Assembly (NCBI GenBank): GCA_031258005.1
Contig: JAIRNP010000161.1
Coordinates: 1-47,162 of the forward strand
Direction of reading: 5' to 3'
From: Treponema sp.
GTDB lineage: Bacteria; Spirochaetota; Spirochaetia; Treponematales; Breznakiellaceae
DNA: 47,162 bases
Of the stretch, positions 23,848-31,301 are shown in pieces. The notes beneath the pieces are model-generated. The model was not told where the DNA came from and did not search any database. It was given only the letters and a program-made list of their open reading frames with translations. How positions within the stretch are numbered: the stretch's first letter is position 1; the number at the start of each line of letters is the position of its first letter. A program made the position numbers and the translations under genes.

Positions 23848-24432
23848 ATGGAAAAGATAATGTTGAATAAAATAATAATTGATATTATTTTTTTTACATG
23901 CATTTTTATACTTACAGGGTGTACCTCATTATATGCTTATATGTATGTTTTGACTACAAAATATGATGGCATTGCGGTTCTTGAAAAAGAAGGTGATGTT
24001 AAAAGTATATTAGAACAAATAATTGAAGATGCGGACCAATATATCATGAAAGCATACACAAGAACGGCTATTTCATACAAAGTAAGAAAGACAAATGATA
24101 CGACGCATAGTTTTTATGTTATTATGTACATTGGAGAAAGGTATCTAACACTCAGTTTTTCCGCAACAGGTAAATGGGCTACTTCTGAAGGGGCCTGGGC
24201 AATAAATACCGATACTGATATTTCTTCTTACGAAACCTATCTTGCGGGAGAAAATAGATGGTATGTTGAAGAAATAGAAACAAACAATGGAATAAATACG
24301 TTATGGACAATAACAAATATACTAGAAAAAATAGAAAGTGATATTACTTATTATTACCGTGCACCAGTCAATAAAGATGACAAAGTAGATAATTGTAATA
24401 CAGCACTATTAGAAACATTGGTGGAAAATTGA
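23848..24432 (+). CDS. AT-rich lipoprotein, possible integron cassette gene
   Basis: The product has 194 residues with a signal peptide and lipobox (IFILTGC, Cys at about 25). The mature part is alpha/beta, with no recognised family. The gene is strongly AT-rich and its codon use (many ATA, TTA, AAA) differs from all neighbours, which indicates recent transfer. ATTAAGGATATAAT precedes ATG 23848, giving a weak ribosome site. It is flanked by two copies of GCACATAAC-type cores (attC-like block at 23529-23741 and half-site at 24514). It fits the size and orientation of a mobile gene cassette, with the attC expected 3' of the gene. Confidence 0.65.
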   Translation: MEKIMLNKIIIDIIFFTCIFILTGCTSLYAYMYVLTTKYDGIAVLEKEGDVKSILEQIIEDADQYIMKAYTRTAISYKVRKTNDTTHSFYVIMYIGERYLTLSFSATGKWATSEGAWAINTDTDISSYETYLAGENRWYVEEIETNNGINTLWTITNILEKIESDITYYYRAPVNKDDKVDNCNTALLETLVEN

Positions 24433-24513
24433 CTATATGATTTTTTAAAATGATGATCCAATAAAATAGTATATTGCCTTTAATAATATATGAATATAGA
24501 ATACGGGGCAACT

Positions 24514-24540
24514 GCACATAACAGGTCTGTATATGCTCCG
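24514..24540 (+). repeat. Left half of a second attC-like site, truncated
   Basis: GCACATAACAGG then CTGTATATGCTC repeats the first 22-25 bases of the attC-like block at 23529 with one main difference. It is the expected distance downstream of the AT-rich gene. The remaining part of the site is missing; the IS1-like element begins about 45 bp further on. GCACATAAC is the exact complement of GTTATGTGC at 23733-23741. Confidence 0.5.
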
Positions 24541-24584
24541 AATATCCCCAATTTGCTATCGTTTTCTATATGTATATTAAAATT

Positions 24585-25402
24585 TGGAGGTGATCGACAA
24601 AGTATGCTAAAAGGAAGAATAATGACAAAGAGAGCAAGAAGAGGTACTATAAGATATGAAAGTATCAACAGACCTCTATTGCCCTCATTGTCAGAGTAAG
24701 AGTATAAAGAAAAACGGAAAAAAGCACAAGGGAAAACATCGGACTAAAAGTCCGCAATTACCGTTGTAAAGACTGCGGACGCCAGTTTATCGCTGAACAG
24801 GAAAGAACCTGCAACGGCTGTCGGGCGGGGATTGAGGAACCGGTAAAACGGCTGTTTGTGCGGGGTTCGGGTATTCGGGACATTAGCTTCGTCCTTCTTA
24901 TCAGTATCAAAAAGGTCTTAACTATCCTTACATCTTCAAAATATCAGATCACCGCGAAGCAAAAGCACTATGACCTGCTGGAGATAGATGAGTTTTGGAC
25001 GTATGTGGGGAAAAAAGCGAATAAGCTATGGCGTATCTATGCCTATCATCGAGATACGGGGGAAATAGTGGCCTATGTATGGGGGAAACGAGACGTAAAG
25101 ACGGCGGAAAGACTGAGAAAGCGGATGCGGAGGATGGGAATAAGCTATGACCGGATAGGGACGGATGATTGGCAAAGTTTTATACGGGCATTTTTGGAAG
25201 ACAACCAGGATGTCGGCAAGGAGTTCACTGTGGGTATAGAAAGGAATAATTGCCCCCTTCGGCACCGTATCCGGCGGGTTTTCCGCAGAACCGGTTGTTT
25301 CTCCAAGAAACGCGGTAATCCCTGGAAAGCCTGCAATATGGCTTTTTTTATAGCAATTATGGATATAGGTGATTCATCAGTATACTTTGTAGATCACCGC
25401 CC
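24585..25402 (+). mobile_element. IS1-like insertion sequence, about 818 bp, inactive
   Basis: The ends are GGAGGTGATCGACAAAGTAT (from 24586) and, inverted, GGCGGTGATCTACAAAGTAT (25401-25382), matching at 18 of 20 positions. They enclose one transposase gene. The length is close to the 768 bp of classical IS1. No clear target duplication is seen. The transposase frame is broken by a palindrome. Confidence 0.7.
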
Positions 25403-25442
25403 AATTCCGAATTCAACTTTTAATGAGGTTGAAAACATATAA
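24657..25442 (+). pseudogene. IS1-family transposase, frameshifted by a palindromic insertion
   Basis: The frame opens at ATG 24657 with a zinc-ribbon start (YCPHCQSKSIKKNGKKHKGK). After codon 27 the expected continuation (YRCKDCGRQFIAEQ) lies in another frame, because roughly 19 bases containing CGGACTAAAAGTCCG (24740-24754) are inserted. The rest from about 24764 is open and includes DISF-LL-SIKKVLTIL (helix-turn-helix), YDLLEIDEFWTYVG (first catalytic Asp), IGTDDWQSF and ERNNCPLRHRIRRVFRRTGC. The open frame runs past the right inverted repeat to 25442. IS1 elements can use programmed frameshifting, but here the break is an insertion with no slippery site. Confidence 0.75.
24740..24754. repeat. 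15-bp palindrome CGGACTAAAAGTCCG inside the IS1-like gene
   Basis: The sequence is the exact reverse complement of the palindrome at 9777-9791. It interrupts the conserved zinc-ribbon coding region of the transposase gene. Confidence 0.7.
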
Positions 25443-25787
25443 AAATACCGGTAATCCATGGAGGTTCAAATTTATACCTGCGTCAACTCTGAAAACTTTA
25501 GTTTTCGGAACTGGACCTTATATTTCCGGAGCTTTTTCTTGTTCCCGCACTTTTAGCCGGGTAATTTGGGTACGGTTACCCTGGGATATACCTAGTGATC
25601 CTTACGCTAAATATGGGGTACAGGGTCAGACCCGATGATTAGATATAGTGTACCGGATATAATGGCGGCATATTCCGGAGTCAGACTCTGCTCCACCCTT
25701 TACGCCTTGGTAAATTTTTGAATTCGGAATTGCCGGGCCTTTACGTCTGTACGGCGCCGCTCCATTATGAGAACAACCGGGACCCGC
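25443..25787. other. Intergenic region, no gene seen
   Basis: The stretch holds a short hairpin (GAAAAC-TTTA-GTTTTC, 25491-25506), and CAATTCCGAATTCAA at 25402-25416 recurs inverted at 25718-25732. A motif GGGTCAGACCC lies near 25624. No open frame with a start site or recognised product was found, and no clear terminator for the transporter operon that ends at 25788. Confidence 0.5.
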
Positions 25788-26588
25788 CTACCGGCTCCCG
25801 TCAAGGGTAAGGCGTGATTCCACCAGCAGCCTTGTCTGGGGATGGACGGGGGCGCGGAGAACCCGGCGGGCCGGAGCGTCTTCGATGATCTCTCCCCGGT
25901 CAACTACCACGATCCGCTCCGAAATATCCGCTACCGCCGGGAGATCGTGGGATACAAAAATCAGGGTAAAATTCCCCCGTTCCTTAAGCTCATGCAGCAG
26001 GGTGAGTATCTCAATTTTGGTGATAATGTCCAAGGCGCTGACCGCCTCATCGGCAATAAGAACTTCCGGATTGGTAACTAAGGCCCGGGCTATGGCGATA
26101 CGCTGACGCTGGCCTCCGGAAAATTCCTCAGGGCGCCGGCCCATGGCGTCTTCCCCAAGCCCCACGTTTTCCAGGGCCCTGAGGATCCGTTCTTTTTTTT
26201 CTTTCCCGGTCTTGATCAGTCTGAGGGAAATCAGCGGTTCACCGATGATACCTTCAACTTTCTGGGCCGGGTCCAAAGAAAGAAAGGGATCTTGGAAAAC
26301 AGGCTGGACCCTGGTCCTGAAATTCCGCAACCCTTTTCCGGTCATCTCCGCCAGGGGCTGCCCATAAAAGGAAATGCTTCCCTGGCGTGCCTTTGCCAGA
26401 CGGAGGAGCAGAAACAGCAGGGTGGTTTTGCCGCTTCCCGATTCCCCCACAATTCCCAAGCTTTCCCCATCCGCAACGTCAAGGCTGACGTTGCTCAGGA
26501 CCTCCTTCTTTTTGTACCCAAAGCAGACCCCCGAAATCTCGAAAATTTTTTTTCCGCCCCGATAGGCTTCCCGATTTTCGGCGGTCAT
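25788..26588 (-). CDS. Peptide/nickel-type ABC transporter, ATPase subunit 2 (DppF/OppF-like)
   Basis: The cytoplasmic ATPase has 266 residues. Walker A is GESGSGKTT (about residues 46-54), the Q-loop lies in VQPVFQDPF, the signature is FSGGQRQRIAIA, Walker B is VLIADEAVSALD and the H-loop is VSHDL. Walker B has Ala where DEP is usual. The Q-loop and the C-terminal tail (VHPQTRLLVES) place it in the oligopeptide/dipeptide/nickel group. Its start overlaps the upstream ATPase stop by 4 bp, so it is the last gene of the five-gene operon. Confidence 0.9.
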   Translation of the reverse strand: MTAENREAYRGGKKIFEISGVCFGYKKKEVLSNVSLDVADGESLGIVGESGSGKTTLLFLLLRLAKARQGSISFYGQPLAEMTGKGLRNFRTRVQPVFQDPFLSLDPAQKVEGIIGEPLISLRLIKTGKEKKERILRALENVGLGEDAMGRRPEEFSGGQRQRIAIARALVTNPEVLIADEAVSALDIITKIEILTLLHELKERGNFTLIFVSHDLPAVADISERIVVVDRGEIIEDAPARRVLRAPVHPQTRLLVESRLTLDGSR

Positions 26589-27409
26589 GGGAGTCCCTCC
26601 CTTTTCAGGGCGCGATCCAACTCCCGCGCACAGCGGAGGAGAAGCCCGGTATATTCATGGCGGGGATTGTTGATGATATTCCCGGTGTTTCCGGTTTCAA
26701 CGATACGTCCATCCTTCATTACCAGAATCCGTCCGGCGATTTTCCGTACTACCGCGATATCATGGGAAATAAAGAGTACCGCCATTCCCCGGACCTTCGC
26801 GGTGTCTTGTATGAGTTCGATGAGTTGTTTCTGAATCCGGGCGTCGGCAGAACTGGTAGGTTCATCGGCAATGAGCAGTCTGGGAGAAACGGCAAGCGCC
26901 AGGGCAATGGCGATGCGCTGCCTCTGCCCCCCGGAAATCTCAAAGGGCAGGGAACCGGCTATGCGCCGGATATCCGTGAGCTTTACCTCCTCCAGAAGGG
27001 AATAGACTCTTTTCTGGAGTTCCATCCCCCGCAGCCCCGAATGTTTTTTAAGGGGCAGGGCCAACTGCCGCCCTATCTTCATCAGGGGATCCAGGGCGGA
27101 GGCCGGTTCCTGGAATACCATGGCAACATCCCTGCCCCGGATCATATTGAGGGCCTCCTCACCGGCGCCGATAATTTCATGCCCCCCAAGGATGACGCTC
27201 CCCTCCGCCCGGATCGATCCGGGTAAAAGCCCGGTCACCGCCAGGGACGTAAGGGATTTCCCGGAACCGGACTGTCCCAGGATGCCCACAAGCTCCCCCT
27301 CTCCGACACTGAAGCTAATATCCTGAAGTAAAGGCTTCCCTGAATTCACCAGATAAGCCCTGAGTCCCGTCACCTTAAGCAACACCGGAACTTGAGGCTC
27401 GTCCTTCAC
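26585..27409 (-). CDS. Peptide/nickel-type ABC transporter, ATPase subunit 1 (DppD/OppD-like)
   Basis: The product has 274 residues. Walker A is GQSGSGKS (about residues 44-51), the Q-loop is MVFQEP, the signature is ISGGQRQRIAIALA, Walker B is LLIADEPTSSAD and the switch is ISHDIAVV. It pairs with the second ATPase as a heterodimer under the two permeases. The D-loop (SSADARIQ) differs from the usual TALDVT. The C-terminus lacks the Cys-rich extension of iron-sulfur OppD variants. ATGA overlaps join it to both neighbours. Confidence 0.9.
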   Translation of the reverse strand: MKDEPQVPVLLKVTGLRAYLVNSGKPLLQDISFSVGEGELVGILGQSGSGKSLTSLAVTGLLPGSIRAEGSVILGGHEIIGAGEEALNMIRGRDVAMVFQEPASALDPLMKIGRQLALPLKKHSGLRGMELQKRVYSLLEEVKLTDIRRIAGSLPFEISGGQRQRIAIALALAVSPRLLIADEPTSSADARIQKQLIELIQDTAKVRGMAVLFISHDIAVVRKIAGRILVMKDGRIVETGNTGNIINNPRHEYTGLLLRCARELDRALKREGLP

Positions 27410-28227
27410 CGGCCTATACCTCCCCCGAAATCCAGCTTGTCCCGGATCGCATCGGCAAGGAGGTTTACCCCGGTTACTATCATCACAATGACCAGACCGG
27501 GCAACACCGCGCCGAGGGGGGCGGTCAGTACCGTCCCTTGGGCTTCCTGCATGAGCCTCCCCAGGGAAGCGTTAGGCGGGGGAACCCCCAGCCCCAGGTA
27601 GGAAAGGCTCGCTTCCGCCAAAATGGACACGCCGAATACCACCGCGATATTCACCGACAGCGCCTGCCATATATTGGGTACTATATGGATAAAGGTAGCA
27701 GCCAGGTTTCCTGTTCCTGATGTCCGGGCGCTCACAAAAAATTGTTTTGACATGATCTGTTTTGCGAGGATACGGGTAAACCGGGCAATGATCGCCGAAC
27801 AGGCGATACCGATGGAGATCACCGCCGTCCAGACGCTTCTCCCCTGGGTTGCCCCTAAGAGCATGGCCAACAGGAGGGTGGGAAAGGCGATGAGGAGGTC
27901 GAAAAAGGAAGAAACGGCGTTATCGGCCCACTGAGGGAGCCATGCCGCGAGGAGACCTGCGGTGATACCCAGGACCGCGGCTATCAGGGTGGCGCTTACG
28001 CCCACGGCGTAGGCGATTCTGGCGCCGGCCATCACCTGGCTCGTGATATCCCGGCCAAGGCGGTCGGTACCGAAGATGTGGGCGGCGCCGGGACCTTCGA
28101 GGCGTCCCCCGGAGGTATCCTCCAGAAGGTAGGGGGTCCAGAAAAACGAGACCAGGGCGGTAGCGAGGGTTATAAAAAGGAGTATCAGGGCACTATAAAA
28201 CCGCGCTTGACTGTTTTTCCTGACCAT
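27406..28227 (-). CDS. Peptide/nickel-type ABC transporter permease 2 (DppC-like)
   Basis: The start at ATG 28227 is chosen over the longest frame (28266): it has GGAAGGTGAT just before it and comes right after the upstream permease's stop. The product has about 273 residues with a first membrane segment at about 10-32, FGTDRLGRDITSQVMAGARI (the usual DppC sequence near residue 70), and the conserved EAA loop in FFVSARTSGTGN. Five to six membrane helices are predicted. The stop overlaps the next ATPase gene by 4 bp. Confidence 0.9.
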   Translation of the reverse strand: MVRKNSQARFYSALILLFITLATALVSFFWTPYLLEDTSGGRLEGPGAAHIFGTDRLGRDITSQVMAGARIAYAVGVSATLIAAVLGITAGLLAAWLPQWADNAVSSFFDLLIAFPTLLLAMLLGATQGRSVWTAVISIGIACSAIIARFTRILAKQIMSKQFFVSARTSGTGNLAATFIHIVPNIWQALSVNIAVVFGVSILAEASLSYLGLGVPPPNASLGRLMQEAQGTVLTAPLGAVLPGLVIVMIVTGVNLLADAIRDKLDFGGGIGR

Positions 28228-28228
28228 A

Positions 28229-29188
28229 TCACCTTCCATCTTGGGGGTTTCTAAGCCGGGGGTCAAGGATACGCTGAATTACGTCCGCGATAAAGCCGAT
28301 CACGAGGACCAGGAAGGTGGTGGTAAGGAGCACTCCCTGGATGGAAGGATAATCATGCTGGGCTATTGCTTTGGTCAGCATAGAGCCAAGTCCGGGAAGG
28401 GAAAAAATGTTTTCCACCATCACCGCCCCCAGAAGGGTTGAGGAAAGCTCTATCCCCAGAATGGAAATTACCGGCACCGCGGCATTTCTGATACCATGGT
28501 ACACAAAGGAGGAAACCAAGGAAAAACCAAGGGACCGGGAGGTACGGATATAGCAGGAATCCAGCACGTTAAGTACGCCGGCTCTGATATACCTGGCTAA
28601 GGTAGCGCTCATCATGAATACGATGGTCGCGGTGGGCAATAACAGGGCCCGCAGGGCATTGCCCGCATTTTTCCAGCCCCCCGCCGGCCATCCGCCGGAA
28701 GGCAGGATATGCAGACGCAGGGCAAAAATCCAGACAAAGAGGATCCCCACCCAGAATATGGGAATGGCTATGCCGATTTGGGTACAGGCGGTCAGAATCA
28801 CCGCATACCACCTGCCGTTTTTGTAGGCCGCGATAAATCCGATGACAGCGGCTATCAAGACGGAGAGGACAAAGGAAATAAGGGTGAGGGGGATGGTAAC
28901 GCTCAAACGGGTGAATACCTCGGGGGCCACCGGTACGCCGGATATAAAGGATACTCCAAAGTTCCCCCGAAAAACCCCGAAAAACCACGCCGCCATCTGC
29001 CGGGCAAGGGGAAGATCGGATCCCACTCTCGCCCTGGCCGCCGCGACTTGTTCCGGCGACGCATCGGCGGGTAGCAGAGCATTGGCGGGATCTCCGGGGA
29101 GCAGCCTGAGGAGTACAAATATCACCAACAAAGCGGCGATAAAAGAGACCAGCAAAAAAAAGATACGGTGAACCAGGTATGTACCCAT
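28229..29188 (-). CDS. Peptide/nickel-type ABC transporter permease 1 (DppB-like)
   Basis: This integral membrane protein of 319 residues starts MGTYLVHRIFFLLVSFIAAL, the typical DppB first helix. It has a large loop containing PLARQMAAWFFGVFRGNFG and the conserved transport loop IRTSRSLGFSLVSSFVYHG. The C-terminus (DVIQRILDPRLR) is standard for the family. It forms a heterodimer with the DppC-like permease. It is the second gene of the operon, separated from the binding-protein gene by a hairpin. Confidence 0.9.
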   Translation of the reverse strand: MGTYLVHRIFFLLVSFIAALLVIFVLLRLLPGDPANALLPADASPEQVAAARARVGSDLPLARQMAAWFFGVFRGNFGVSFISGVPVAPEVFTRLSVTIPLTLISFVLSVLIAAVIGFIAAYKNGRWYAVILTACTQIGIAIPIFWVGILFVWIFALRLHILPSGGWPAGGWKNAGNALRALLLPTATIVFMMSATLARYIRAGVLNVLDSCYIRTSRSLGFSLVSSFVYHGIRNAAVPVISILGIELSSTLLGAVMVENIFSLPGLGSMLTKAIAQHDYPSIQGVLLTTTFLVLVIGFIADVIQRILDPRLRNPQDGR

Positions 29189-29253
29189 GAAGTATTATAC
29201 CAAGGGCGTAATAACGGAATCTACCGGAGCAAATCCCGTTACCCCAAAAATAA

Positions 29254-29288
29254 GCTTGTCTCAAACCCAAGCGGATTTTGAGACAAGC
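29254..29288 (-). promoter_or_regulatory. Intercistronic hairpin after the binding-protein gene
   Basis: GCTTGTCTCAAA pairs with TTTGAGACAAGC around a short loop. On the minus strand it is followed by TTATTTTT. It sits between the binding-protein stop (29295) and the permease start (29188). In ABC operons such a hairpin often protects the upstream message or partly terminates, giving more binding protein than permease. Confidence 0.6.
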
Positions 29289-29294
29289 CCCCCC

Positions 29295-30818
29295 TTATTT
29301 TTTTACAATATCATAGGCATAGAACTGGGAGTTAAGTCCATTTAATGGATACCCGGACACCCCCGAAGACGCGATAACGATCTGGGGATAGAGGTAGAGC
29401 CAAACACTGGCCGCCTCGTTGGCGATGATCCGGTTTACCTCCAGAAGTTTCCGGGTTTGTTCATCCGCCGTGGCGGATTGTTCGGCCTGGTTTACCAGTT
29501 CCGTTACCTGGGGGTTATTGTACCCCCAATAGAAATCGGGATTTCCGTACCACACCACATCCCGGTCATTCACATGCTCCTGGAGCGTGGCGGTAAAATT
29601 CCTGTCCCGGAAAACCTTGGTGTACCATTCATCAGCGGATATGGGATTGATGCTCACGCTGACGCCGATCTTTGCGAGTTCGCTTTTTACGAATTCGGCC
29701 ACCAGCGGGTGGGGGTCGTAGGTGGGTGAATCCAGGGTGAAGGAAATACCATCGGGATAACCCGCCCGGGTGAGGAGGGTTTTGGCAAGGGCCGGGTCAT
29801 AGGGGTTAGCGTTAACTAGGGATGCATCGTACCAGGGATCGGTGGGGGGCACCATGGAACCGATAAGGGAACCGTATTTACCCCAGATGGAACTGAGCAG
29901 TTTCTGCCGGTCGATGGCGGAGTAGATGGCCTTGCGGACCAGGGTGTTGTCGAAGGGCTTTACCCGGTCATTAAACGCTAAAAGCTCCTTGGTTGTGGAG
30001 GCTCCATTGTTTATTACGAAAGTGGAATTGTTTTCAAATTGTGAAATGGCGTCGGGACTTTGAACGGCGGTGATGATATCAATCTGTCCGCTGAGGAGGG
30101 CGTTGTTCAGGGCGCCGGCATCGGTAAAGTAATTGAATACCACCCCGGCGTTTTTCGCGGCCTGACCCCAATAGCCATCCCATCTTTTAAGACTGAGGGA
30201 ACTGCCCCGGATCCAGGTGTCCAGCACATAAGGACCGGTACCGTCTTCGGTCGTCTTGAGATCCCTGCCGTCGGCGTTCACTATCCACACATAGGACAAG
30301 GTGTAGGGGAAGGAAATGGAAGGATTGTTCAGGGTGAAGACCACGGTTTTGGCATCCGGGGTGTCTATACGCTTGATTACCCGGTAACTGGACTTCCGGG
30401 CCGCCAGGGACGTTTCCGAGGCGACCCGCTCAAAACTCGTCTTTATGTCCGCCGAAGTCAGGGCCTTACCGGAATGGAATTTAACGCCCTCCCGCAGAAT
30501 CACGGTGTAGGTAAGGCCATCGTTGCTTTTGGTGTAGTCCGCGGCGAGGAGATTTTCCACCGTTCCCCTGTCGGTCAGCCGGAAGAGTCCTTCGTAGACA
30601 TTTCCATTAAAGGCCTCGGTAATGCCCTGGCCTCCGGCATCGACATTTGAAAGGTTTCCCGGTTCGTAGAGGGAACCTATGCGGACAATCGCCTGTTCCG
30701 GGCTTACCGCCTCTGAATCCCGCCTGCCGGCCGCAAAAAGCGCCGGAACGCCCATTACCGCCAAAATACACAGGAAAACTGAAAACACCCGGATAGGGGA
30801 TAGGCTTTTTGCTTTCAT
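29295..30818 (-). CDS. Extracellular substrate-binding protein of the peptide/nickel ABC transporter (SBP family 5)
   Basis: The start is ATG 30818 (MKAKSLSPIRVF) because AAGGAG lies 9 nt before it. The product has 507 residues. A signal peptide ends near ALFAAG; there is no lipobox Cys, so it is a soluble periplasmic form. The family-5 signature is intact: NVYEGLFRLTDRGTVENLLA, then LTYTVILREGVKFHSGKALTSADIKTSFERV. The late SVSINPISADEWYTKVF region is the peptide-binding-type cleft. The ligand (peptide, nickel, opine or sugar) cannot be read from sequence. A consensus promoter lies upstream at 30869-30897. Confidence 0.9.
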   Translation of the reverse strand: MKAKSLSPIRVFSVFLCILAVMGVPALFAAGRRDSEAVSPEQAIVRIGSLYEPGNLSNVDAGGQGITEAFNGNVYEGLFRLTDRGTVENLLAADYTKSNDGLTYTVILREGVKFHSGKALTSADIKTSFERVASETSLAARKSSYRVIKRIDTPDAKTVVFTLNNPSISFPYTLSYVWIVNADGRDLKTTEDGTGPYVLDTWIRGSSLSLKRWDGYWGQAAKNAGVVFNYFTDAGALNNALLSGQIDIITAVQSPDAISQFENNSTFVINNGASTTKELLAFNDRVKPFDNTLVRKAIYSAIDRQKLLSSIWGKYGSLIGSMVPPTDPWYDASLVNANPYDPALAKTLLTRAGYPDGISFTLDSPTYDPHPLVAEFVKSELAKIGVSVSINPISADEWYTKVFRDRNFTATLQEHVNDRDVVWYGNPDFYWGYNNPQVTELVNQAEQSATADEQTRKLLEVNRIIANEAASVWLYLYPQIVIASSGVSGYPLNGLNSQFYAYDIVKK

Positions 30819-30868
30819 CCTATAATTCTCCTTAGCATAAATCATAGTATATCAATAAGCTTTATAAG

Positions 30869-30897
30869 AATATATATAGCCATTTTTATTTTGTCAA
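30869..30897 (-). promoter_or_regulatory. Promoter of the ABC transporter operon
   Basis: On the minus strand TTGACA (30897-30892) is followed after 17 nt by TATATT (30874-30869). The operon's first start codon is at 30818. Confidence 0.7.
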
Positions 30898-31301
30898 TAG
30901 GGGATGGGTGCAACTTTTTTTCGGGGCAGGTAGACAGAAGAAAGCATGGTATACTGGGGGCAGCCCAAGGGAGGGGATACCAATAGAGTTGTTCAAAAAC
31001 TTTAGTTTGTGAACAACTTTAATATAAAAAAGGAAAATTCCCCCTCCGGTTTGTTCTATTTCATGGTACATAGGAGGATGGGCTTGCGTCCCGAACCCTA
31101 TAGGACAGAGAACCAAAGGCAAAACCCAGGAGAACCAGAGTCAAGATAGCCTTCAGGGGCAGGTCACGCCCGAGGATGCCCGAATCCACGGCTAAGGCTT
31201 ATCCCCCAGCTTGAGACCTTTGGGGGTACCACCCGGAAGAGGGTCATAGGATTTGATAAAATTCCCTTCCTGGTATTACTATGGTATAGAGAGGAACCTA
31301 T
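30898..31301. other. Intergenic region with hairpins, no gene seen
   Basis: It separates the transporter operon and the LarA-like gene. It contains a TTGTTCAA-type hairpin (30987-31018) and a stem CCCCCA/TGGGGG around 31203-31226. A weak promoter-like pair (TTGATA near 31254 and TACTAT near 31278) precedes the LarA-like gene. No convincing open frame with a ribosome site was seen. Confidence 0.4.
30987..31018. repeat. Intergenic hairpin of the TTGTTCAA type, second copy
   Basis: AGTTGTTCA and TGAACAACT form a long stem with one internal mismatch around AAACTTTAGTTT. It is the closest relative of the hairpin at 9859-9890. Confidence 0.6.

Noticed and set aside
24657-24860. Programmed frameshift in the IS1-like gene
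   Set aside because: IS1 can use -1 slippage, but here the frame change coincides with an extra palindrome and no A6C-type slippery site, so an insertion mutation is the simpler reading.
30886-31122. 78-codon minus-strand frame before the LarA-like gene
   Set aside because: It covers the transporter promoter and a repeat hairpin and lacks a ribosome site.
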